Positions 49,520-59,600 of a stretch of 60,000 nucleotides of DNA are shown here, in pieces (the stretch's first letter is position 1; each line of letters begins with the position of its first letter). Below the pieces are notes generated by a model. The model saw only the letters and a program-made list of their open reading frames with translations, did not search any database and was not told the DNA's origin. The position numbers and the translations under genes are program-made. Origin of the DNA: Polytrichum commune (lineage: Eukaryota; Streptophyta; Polytrichopsida; Polytrichales; Polytrichaceae); assembly GCA_950295325.1 (NCBI GenBank), contig OX485809.1:2234001-2294000 (forward strand), in the 5' to 3' direction.

Positions 49520-49703
49520 ATATTGAGAGGTGTGTGGAATTTCATCTCATTGCAAAGTTCACTGCGGACTTGCATGCTGTGAATAGGTCCTCATGAACAA
49601 CAGCGTGAACGAACCTCGAAGTACAGTTCCGACTAAGAGTTCTCTCTACGAATTCAGGAGTGGGAGAAGAGCAAAAAAGAACCAACTTTTGGGGGGTGCA
49701 CCC

Positions 49704-49710
49704 CTTTATA
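49704..49710 (-). promoter_or_regulatory. TATA-box candidate for the transposase-like gene
   Basis: TATAAAG on the minus strand lies about 1.57 kb upstream of the start codon and just upstream of the palindrome array. The sequence following it is CT-rich and leader-like. If used, the array is transcribed as part of the leader. Confidence 0.4.
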
Positions 49711-49729
49711 CTATCCACCTCCACTTGCC

Positions 49730-50296
49730 CGACTTCCTCATTGGATGCCTTTCCCGCCTTCTTATTTCAAACCTCCTGACAGAATTCCCCGTTTTCTGTT
49801 TATTGTAGAAAATGCGCATCTTTCAATGCCCCTCTCATACCCCAGCCGTCATATGTCTTAGTCTATGATATTTAATCTTTTTTTGGTTTTGTGTGTATAT
49901 GACATACGACATTGGGAGGAAGGGTGGCGGCCACATTAATTTTTTCAAGTGTCACAACGGTATATTTTAACCAATATGTATACCCAACCACAACTCCATT
50001 CAATGCTTTCAAGTGCAAACCTATTTAGGTGGGGTTGGGGCCATTTGGAGGTTGCAATTATGAGAGAGTTTCCAAGGCTTGAGGCCATTGTCATGATGAA
50101 TAAAATTATTTATTTGTCTCCCCTAAACCCTAAACCCTAGAACATTGCGGCTCTGTTATCTCGCATGGAAGTGTGGCAATGATAAACGTATGTGGACGTT
50201 GTTAAGGGGATACTAACTAGCAATGTCGCTTTTTGGTTCAATCTTTTAATGTTATTTCAATCCATCCTCAAGTTCACTTCAAGTTTACTAATGTGT
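49730..50296. other. Gene-free sequence
   Basis: Intergenic. AAACCCTAAACCCTAG near 50125-50140 is a short telomere-type run. No gene recognised. Confidence 0.45.
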
Positions 50297-51138
50297 GTGA
50301 CCAAAACATCCAAAGTTGGACCCTAAACCCTTATAACATCCACAACATGAAATACGTATTGACAAAATACAAAACCAATTAGTATATCATGTTTAAACGT
50401 CCCAAATAACATATTAACATGATCAAGATTGTATTTACTATAACCTTCCTATTAGACTCTTCTTCATATTATGCAAACAATATCTGTTATATCTTTCTCC
50501 ATTATCCAATACATGTGGAGGGAACAATGAATAAGAACATGATTGCGTGAATGGCTTCATTTGATGTTGTGCTTCTCTTATTTACTTTTGCATCACATTC
50601 CATATATTAAATACATCATGAACCATGGTTTATTGGCGACTATGTGATTCCCTAAAGTGAGCAAAACATCCAAAGTTGAACCCCTTACCCCTAATAACAT
50701 CCACAACATTTCATGTTATTTGAATAAACACAAGACCATTCACTATATCACGTTTAAACGTCCGTAATAACAAATAAACATAATCAAGATCGTCTTTTCT
50801 ATTACCTTCGAGTAAAAACCTATTCTCACCAGTAAGTCAATGTTATATGTTAATATTGGATAGATTAATATGTTATAAACCTAACTCCTAAACCCTAAAC
50901 CCTAAACCCTAAATACAAAAATTCGTAGTTGTTCACTGCTACCTCCACATACAAACAACATGAACTTTATCTTGCGCCATTATGTAATATACGTGGAGGG
51001 AACATTCAATAACAACATGATTGCGTCAAAGGGCTTCATTTGATGTTGTGGTTCTCCGATTTACTTTTATATCACATTCGAAGTACATATATCACGATCC
51101 ATGGTTTATTGGCGACTATGTGATTCATTCAAGTGAGT
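50297..51138 (+). repeat. Imperfect tandem duplication of a 360-480 bp unit
   Basis: Anchors occur twice in order: CAAAACATCCAAAGTTG (near 50302 and 50664), ATCATGTTTAAACGTCC/ATCACGTTTAAACGTCC, ACATGATTGCGTGAATGGCT/ACATGATTGCGTCAAAGGGC, and CATGGTTTATTGGCGACTAT (near 50624 and 51100). The second unit is longer by an insertion that includes telomere-type repeats. Non-coding. Confidence 0.8.
50884..50912 (+). repeat. Interstitial (CCCTAAA)n run
   Basis: Nearly four consecutive units of the plant telomere repeat lie inside the second unit of the tandem duplication. Such short runs mark repaired breaks or telo-box-like sites; this is not a chromosome end. Confidence 0.85.
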
Positions 51139-52200
51139 ATGTAAGGGATTTACTAAAAACTTGAGCATGTTAGCATTTCGACATAAGGATCATGCAATTC
51201 CAAACCCTGAGAAAATGCTCTTGGGGAAGGTATACATTTAGCAAACACATTCAAATATCCTAAATTTCCGAATTTCATGTTGGGGGACGGGGGTTATATT
51301 TTTTATTCATTGCATATTGTGTGAGTTCTTGGCATCATTGGTAAAGTCTAAATGTCAACGATTACATCGTTAAATGTCACGCAATTGTATTATTTTTCTA
51401 ACTTGCTCAAACAAAAGAGAAACCAATGATTTCAACTTGTTTGGGAAATTTAGGTTATGGTGTCATGTGAGTAGGGGTTAAGTCTTAGTTTTAGCATAAC
51501 GTTGCGTTGTAAAAATGCATTAGTTGTATAAATGGTTTCATTTTGTAGAATACCGCATTTGATGTGCACCTTATGGGGCATTCCCACTTGACATTAGTTA
51601 GAAGTAGTATTAGTCTAAATGCGGTTTTAGTTATCTAGGTTTCACACATATGGCTCTTTTTAGTGCCGAGCCTAGGTGGCAAATGATGTGGCATGGCTTA
51701 AAAGTGGAGGTTTTAAGCCTCAACCACCGACGCTCCCATCGGTACCTAAACATTAGGCAAGAATATAGGAATTTTAAAAGTGTCGCCTCCCACCCTTGTG
51801 ATTGGTTGCTTTTTAGTCTTAGCTATGAGGGCACGAGGAGCTTCATTAACAAAAACCGATGGTAAGATAGGTGAGTAGTAAGGCATTTGGGGATGGGACA
51901 AAAACTACCCAACATTCATTGCTTGGTAGATAAAACCATGAACATGTGTGAAAGCTACTTAACTAAAACCTACTTGAAAATCTCCGGAGCAAGTTCTTGT
52001 AGGTGCATTGGGATAGTTGGATGCCTCCGCTATAACCGAGGGAGCTTTACCCGGTCTTTATAAAATAGTGAGGGTCTTAACTAAAGTCAAGTGGGAATGC
52101 CCCATTAGGGTACTCCAAAGTGTCTTGAAAATACTAATGCCCGCTAAGGGTTTACAGTTTGGCTTTAGGATGTAGGGTTCCCCGTAATCCTAATTCCGTT
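51139..52200. other. Gene-free sequence upstream of the ParB/methylase-like gene
   Basis: No gene recognised. A frame of 71 codons at 51650-51865 lacks family features. TATAAAATA at 52059-52067 is a possible core promoter for the gene downstream. Confidence 0.4.
52059..52067 (+). promoter_or_regulatory. TATA-box candidate
   Basis: TATAAAATA lies ahead of a CT-rich, leader-like stretch (52288-52310, CTCTTTCTCTCTCTCTCC). Distance and context suit a promoter for the gene whose coding exons begin at 53691. Confidence 0.3.
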
Positions 52201-52689
52201 GGTGCCCTAATCCCGTTGGCACCCTATTCGTGCGGTTGGGGGCCAATTCCCGAGGCATACAAAACCCCAGCCGTCACAACTTTTCGCTCTTTCTCTCTCT
52301 CTCCGCGCCAAGCATTCGCTCCGCGCCTCTTGTGGAAGCGCCGCCTCTCCTGAAGCGCCGCTTTCGCGAAGCGCCGTGGCGATTCAGGGTGGCGATTTTC
52401 TTCTCTTCCCTCCCTTCTTGTTGCTTTGGCGCCTACTGATTCTTCTCCTTCCCTCCCTTCTCTTGCTGTAGAAGTTAGGAAGTGTTTGCAATAGAACAGA
52501 AACCTAAGGAGAGAGTTTTAGAGTGCGTGAGAGTTAGTAGAGTGATTGTTGTAGAGTGAAGTAAGTAGAAGATTGTTGAAGGGTTTTCCAACATTCTAAG
52601 CTTGCGGGTTTTGGAGGCTGTATTGTAGTTGGAGAGTTTGTGAGATTTAAGAGTTCTATAAGATAATCAGGAGGTGTTTGAGAGATACA

Positions 52690-52895
52690 AAAGTCATTTG
52701 AGAGAGTCAGTCATTGTTTTGAGAGATTCACTTGTTCTTAGGGATTCAGAGGTTGTTTGAAACACTCAATTGTTGTTTGAGAGATATCTAAGTCATTTGA
52801 GAGAGTCAGTTATTGTTTTGAGAGATTCACTTGTTCTTAGAGATTCAGAGGTTGTTTGAAGTATTGAATTGTTGTTTGAGAGATTCAAAAGAGAT
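52690..52895 (+). repeat. Twofold tandem repeat of about 102 bp in the putative leader
   Basis: GTCATTTGAGAGAGTCAGT, GAGAGATTCACTTGTTCTTA, GATTCAGAGGTTGTTTGAA and AATTGTTGTTTGAGAGAT occur twice in the same order. Further GAGAGATT-type phrases extend on both sides, so the leader seems built from a short GAGAGTT theme. Confidence 0.8.
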
Positions 52896-53018
52896 CTAGG
52901 AGTTGTATGAGAGATTGTGGATTTGTGTGAGAGGTTACATTCAACTGTTTCTGTGTTATTGGAAGAAGAACACCTGTTCTAAAGCAACTGTTTACAACAA
53001 CTGCTACATACAACAAAG

Positions 53019-53690
53019 GTATTTTCTTTTATTATATGCAATAAGTGTTTGTCAATTGAAGGTATTGTAGCATACACAACGCATAAGCATTGTATATGCT
53101 ACGTGCCAACTTTTAAAAATTACATTAAAATAGGAAAGTTTGGGGAGACGACCCAAACACGGCCACAGGTTTGGGTCGGTCGACCCAAACACAGCCTCTT
53201 GTTTGGGTCGACCGACCCAAACACAGTTTCTTGTTTGGGTCGACCGACCCAAACACAAAACAAAGCATCATGTTTGGGTCGACCGACCCAAACACAAAAC
53301 AAAGCATCATGTTTGGGCCGAACGACCCAAACACAGCCTCTTGTTTGGGTCGACCGACCCAAACACAAAACAAAGCATCATGTTTGGGCCGAACGACCCA
53401 AACAATGTCTTCTAATTATAAACTCATAAAGAAATCCATGATTTTTGCATCAATATAAAATTCACATCCACTAAAAAATAATAATCAAGGAATGTATCAA
53501 GGAAAAATATCAAGTAATCCTGCATGTCACAAACAATATAAAATGCAAATCCACCCAATAATCAAAACATTCTTATTATCAATACAAATGATGCTGAAAT
53601 ATATAAATATACAATCCACCTAAACCTATTCATGTCGTAGATGTTTGGGTCGAACGACCGAAACTAACATTGCACATTATTTTCTTACAG
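53019..53690 (+). other. Probable 5'-leader intron containing a palindrome array
   Basis: A donor-like CAAAG|GTATTT at 53019 and a strong acceptor (TTATTTTCTTACAG) ending at 53690 bracket the segment; the start codon follows immediately. Inside are nine palindrome copies, eight between 53139 and 53402 and one at 53643. Confidence 0.6.
53139..53402. repeat. Array of eight TTTGGGTCG-type palindromes
   Basis: Copies lie near 53139 (degenerate), 53168, 53200, 53232, 53271, 53309, 53340 and 53379. Spacers are short and of two types, ACAGCCTCTTG and ACAAAACAAAGCATCATG. Two copies share the same arm change (GGGCCGAACGACCC), showing that unit and spacer were copied together. Confidence 0.92.
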
Positions 53691-56600
53691 ATGGCTCCAA
53701 AGAAAAGACCCGGCGAAAGGTGGTTCATGCCTGCGCCGGACATGTTGTGGCAGGAGCACGAAACCCCGCAGGATGACTCCTATTCCCCTAAGGACGGGCT
53801 TGTCCTCGCGTGGTCTATACAAGTGGTTAAGGGTTCGCAATACAAAATGATTTTTGTTGTGAAGGTTGGGACCGTGGAGAAGCACACATGGGCTACTCTT
53901 ACGGGGTGGGAGGTGGCATCGGTTCAGTCTCTTGGAGACTACGTGGATGTTATCCTCGAGAACAACGCTGTCCAAAACGCGCATATGTTTATGCACCAGT
54001 TCTCCGAACCCTTTGACGCTATCTATGCAAAAGAAACATGTGTAGAACCAGACGTCATCAAACCGGAGTCCATATTCATTGATAACAGTACATCGAACAC
54101 AAAGGTGTCGAGCAGATTCACGAAACTAAAGCATGCAATCAGCGTGCTCAACAAAGCCCTGCAGAGCAAAACCAAGTCTCAGCAACCCGTGAGGCGGAAA
54201 GCAACCACAGAGGAAGGAGCAGGGTCGTCAAGACCTCAATCGGTGAGGAAGCCGCGACCAGTACCGGCTGACTCGCGGAGGACCACTCCCTCCCAAACAC
54301 CTGCGGATAGCGAGACGCCTACACCTTCTGGGAGCCGTCAAACAACTCCATCCAAGAGGGGGAGAGAGTCATCTGTGATGACTGACGAGCCAGTCTCACC
54401 GGAGTTGCGCATGCCGAAGCCCGGCGAAGAGGTGGATGCAGGGGAGTTGCAGAAAATCGTGAACAATTTCACGACGAAATGCTCCCACTGTTTTTTCATG
54501 GGCAGGGATTTTAAGTTCGACGTGAACATCAGCCAGTGCCATCTAGCGCCACCGGAGAAGTGTGTCCGGGCAAAGGAGGACGCCTACGTTGACTGGATAA
54601 TCGCGCAGATCGTTTGCGAGCAGTTTAAAGACGATAGGCAAACGATAGTAGTGATGCCACAGGGTCTCAAGAAAATGCCTACACCTGAAATGTGGCCCAC
54701 AATTCAGAAGGGCAATTTTTGGCTCATAGACGGCCAGCACAGCGTGGAGGCATCCAAGAAAATCCAACTCATGAATGAGTGGGATGATCCGAACAATCAG
54801 AAGGAAAAGCTGAAGGTTTGGAAGGCACTGGTGGTGTGGTCTGACGACGAGACCAAGCTCAGCGACATCTCCCGGTACTTCAATATGGGAAATAAGAAGA
54901 GGGCCTACCAAGCTTCCTGGATAAGGAATATCATGGCCTCGCGGGAGGTGTGGGAGTTCTATGGTAGGCCTCCCAAGGAGAGGGAGAATGCGAAGGACAA
55001 GAATCCCAAATGGGAGGTGAGTATTGTTTAGGTCGACCGACCCAAACTCCTGATGCAGCCTTGTTTATTTAGTTTGGGTCGACCGACCCAAACTCCTGAT
55101 GCAGCCTTGTTTATTTAGTTTGGGTCGACCGACCCAAATTCCTGATGCAGCCTTGTTTATTTAGTTTGGGTCGACTGACCCAAACTCCTGATGCAGCTAG
55201 TTTATTTAGTTTGGGTCGATCGACCCAAACTGTTGTTGCAGATGTTGGTCATGATATGGGTTGGAAATCACATGTACATATCTAACACGCATTCAAATGT
55301 TCTGTTTTGTGGACGTGCAGGATTTCAAATACCAAATGATCAACAAATTCTCCTCCATTGATAATTCGAGCCACAAGCAGAAGAAATACAGCGACCTCAA
55401 GGGGGAGATTTACTTGATTACAGCATCTGACTCAGTTTGGAGGAAGTGGAAAACCGTGTTTGAAAAGCACGAGACGGGGGATTTGATCGACCCCGACACT
55501 GGCATTTTCTTCAGCCAAACCTCGCGCTTCAAGCAGATGAAGCCTCTCGTGAGAGAGTTCTTTAGAACTCTTCAAGGGCTGTCAGAAACGGAGGTGGAGA
55601 AGGCGGCATCTCACATCCTGCACGTGGCACCCACGGCGAAGAGGTGTTGGGTGCACCCGAAGATTGTCTTCCAAAAGCCCAAATCCTTCGTTCCTTCATG
55701 CTACACCATGAAGGAATGGACGGATAACAGGAAAAAGAAGACGACTATCGTGCAGGAGCTGCATAAACTAGTGCCAGAGAGGAATATTGTCGTGGACGGC
55801 GAGGTCCATGAGGCTAACTGGAGAGCATTCAAAGCTGAATATAAGTTCACCAGTGCCTCCATGGCGGCTCTAATAAGGGAAGCGGGGGACGACTTCTTGC
55901 GGGCCAAGATGGTGAAGGGTGGGAAGAACCGGGCGCTTCCGGATCACACAGCGCGTGCGTTCTCGAACTTCATCAAGGAGAAGAAGATTGTCCAGTTTGA
56001 AGGGGAAGCGTACTTCAACCTTGTCACCGCCGACCCGTTGAAAATTCAGGGCTGGCCAGGTCAAGACGCCAGAATGGCGATAAGGACGAAAGCAAGGGAC
56101 CGCTTTCCTTTTGGGATGATTGATTTCAGGAATATTCCTGGAAGCTCATTTGAGGGCACGATGAGCACCCTCTTCTATGACCCCTTCCTATCTAAGTTCG
56201 TCGATTATGCAAGCCCTAAGTTCAGGGAGGTAGATATCTGGCTTTGGATAGTCGAGGATAGGAGGGCGGAGCAGGTGTACGAGCTTGTCCGGAAACTGCA
56301 GCCGGAGTATGCAGTCTCCAAGTCTCACTACATCGCCGCACCGGCGGAGGGAGCTTACACGACGTTGAGGGACAAGAAGACCAAGTTCGTCAACGTCTTG
56401 TGTTTGTACTTCGTGTACAAAGCGGAGTTGCTGAAGGTGCCGAACCACCCTATATCCCGGATGGACAAACTCTTCCAAGTTCCAGAAGGGTTGGGTGTCA
56501 ACAAGTGCCTCTACGACGAGGCTAAATACGCGAACTATCCTTTAGATGAGCTGCGGATGGAATTTTACGTGAGAATGATGAGGACGCTGACGAGGAGAGG

Positions 56601-59600
56601 GGATTGCATCTTCAACGTCTTCGGAGGCTCTAAACCTATCTATGCTGCCATGGTAAGCGACTTTCTATAACTCGTGCGCAGTTTGGGTCGATCGACCCAA
56701 ACTAGGCTCTGTGTTGGTTTGGGTCGATCGACCCAAACTAGGCTCTTTGTTGGTTTGGGTCGATCGACCCAAACTAGTCTCTTTGTTGGTTTGGGTCGAT
56801 CGACCCAAACTAGGCTCTTTGTTGGTTTGGGTCGATCGACCCAAACTACACATTGTACTTGGTCTTGTTTATGTCCCTCGCCTAATTCTAATGTCTATAT
56901 AACTTGGATTGTGTAGATGTCGGGGCTGAGTATATACTCCTACATAGAGGATGGCGATCTGCCATTTTACAGGACGCAGAGATCGTTGGCGAAGAAGATG
57001 GACATCCTCGATTGGATCCCGGGTAGCTACGTCGACGAGGTTGTTCAGGGGGGCGAAAACCCTCTTGATAGGGTGAGGCGGATCAACCCGGAAGAAATGG
57101 CCATGAGGGCCACAACCCAAGAACCCGAACCTCTTGTCGGGTTGCATCCGGGCAATCCGTCCCGCACAGAAGGTGGCGATGTCGAGGAGGAGGAGGAAGA
57201 AGAGGAGCACGAGGAGGCGGAGAAGGAAGGCGACGTGGAGGAAGGGGCAACGGGCTTCACGCAAGAATCCGAAGCCCCTCAACGGAAGAAGGCGATGCGG
57301 GCGGCAACCCCGCAGAGTAAGCTCGTGCCCGTCCTGACGGTGGACGATGCACGGGACATGTACTCCAGGGACGCGACCGCCACGTTCAGGGAGAGGAGGA
57401 AGATGAAGGGGAAGAAGCTGTATGGCGACTACTCCGTGGAGGAGACCATTGCCATAAGCAGCGAGGACGACGATGACATTGAGCTCGCCAAACGGCTAAG
57501 ATCAGATCCCCCGTCCCCGACAGCGTTCGCTGGCATGGTTAGGGTGAAGCCCGAGGTCCTGACTGTGGAGGAGGCGAACGAGAAGATGAGGAGGGACGAG
57601 GAGCAGCGAGTCCGCCTGCAGAAGGCTGCCGCGGAAGAACCCTCAATGCGGAACGAGGTAGCAGAGCTAAGGGCTCTCCTGTTGGAGCAGGAACGACAGA
57701 GGGCGATGGCCCAACCTCCGTCCCACGCCGAATTGATATCACAAGTGATACAAGGAATGTGGGCGCAAGGTTTGGTGGTGGCTCCCTCCAGCTCCTTCCC
57801 GCACTTGCCCCCCGGCTTCCCTCCGCAGAGCATCCCTCAGCAGCCTGTGCCGCAATCGTCTTTCAGCTTCCAGCACTTGATTCGGCCCCACCAAGTTCCG
57901 TACGCGCCGGTCCAGCAAGTGGATGACCCCAACATCTGGCGCGTCTCTGGAGCCTCCTCCCCTTTGGGCCCTCCACCACTTCGGCCCCCGATAGTCATGG
58001 CGCCCCCTCACCAATCGGACGACCCCAGGATGTTTGGGTCGACCGACCCAAACCCACCATCCACTGGAGTGTCCGAAGGGCCCTCTCCAGATGCAGGACA
58101 GTTTGGGTCGCCCGACCCAAACCCCGTTGCAGCGCAGTCCTCCCTTGACCAACATGGGTGTCAACTAGACACGGCCATGCTAGATGTTGAAGGCTTGTAA
58201 GGGCCTGGTGATACCTCTACTCCTAACCAAATCGATGAACCCATGCATGATGCAAATGCGGAGATTGGTTTAGGACAAGGGCCTGATGCCGATCGTTTGC
58301 AGGAGAAGGTTCCTGACGTCGTCGGAGAAGGCGGTGGCGAGAGAGGCGGGGCAGCGGGGACAGTGGAGGCTTCCACATCGTCGAGACATGACCAGGGCGA
58401 GGTAATACACTGAGTGTCGCAACCCTTGCTAGCCCCCCTTGACAATCTTGCCAATTTTCAATTCTAGCAAAGGTTACGAGTGCTAACCCTTCGCATTCCG
58501 CCATGCTAATGGATAGCTCCTCTTACCCCGGACCAATAGTTCATAGGAGGGAACCAACCCTCCTACTTTGCTTTCGGGACTCACTCCTTAATCGGTAACC
58601 CATTTCCCCAATGTGGACTTCCATCCATGGAAGTCCAATCCTATGTTGATCATCGCGTTGCCGGAGCAACACTACAACAACCCGAAGCATACTAGGCAAC
58701 TATGGCCTCACAATAGGCCAAAGCCCATGGAGGCCTTGCCGTTCGGCCTCGGGTGGGTGAGGCCACACCACCTCACCCATATAAGCCTCTAGGACTTCAC
58801 GCGGGGCCCCTACCCCACCGTCAACCAACCTCTTGTCTCTCCACCAAGAGTTGGGGCCAAGTGGACATTTTCCTTTAGCTGCTGGGCCTAGAGCCCCCCA
58901 GCAGCTTCAGACCATCATGACTTCCTTGTATGATGTCTGATCATAACAACCAACCACTCCATCCTCATCTACGCTTCACGTAGATGCCGATGGACTCCTC
59001 ACTTGCCCCATTCGGGCAAGTATTGAGGAAGTTATGCCTGTTTGAACCTTGGCAGTCCCGGGAATCACTCCCAGGCACTGCTGTACCAGGGCGCTGTCCC
59101 GGGACAGCGCCCCACTCAAATGGCCATAACTCCTAGCTCACACCTCCAATTGAGGTGTTCTTGAGCATTCTAGAATCACCACGCCATGAGCTACGCATAG
59201 CTTATGGCCTTACCCTTGTGCCTCCTAGTCTCCGTGGGTGGGAGGCGTTCCCAACGCCCGGGGCCCTCACCCACACTAGGATCACTTGGGCCCTCTCACC
59301 AACGGCGCCACAAGTCCCGGGTGTCACTCCGGGGTCCCCCTTGTGCCCATGGTGTTTCGGGCACTCCTCATGGAGAGGTGCGCGACACTGAGCCCTCCCC
59401 AGTTTGGGTCGACCGACCCAAACTTCCTGGGTCATTGTCTTGTTGGCGTGGTCATGTCCCCCTTGCTAGGAGGAAATGCACACCCCCTGCCCCCCATGCT
59501 CTACACTTGCTCCCCCTCCCCCCAACGTGCCCCCCCGCGATCCCCTTCGTCTCACCTGCACTCGACTATGCTCGACCTTGGCAGCGCGCAACCAATTTTG

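Noticed and set aside
53691-58200. Reading the ParB/methylase-like gene as a retrotransposon polyprotein
   Set aside because: I see no reverse transcriptase, protease, integrase or gag zinc-knuckle pattern in the three exons, and the introns argue against a recent retro-copy.
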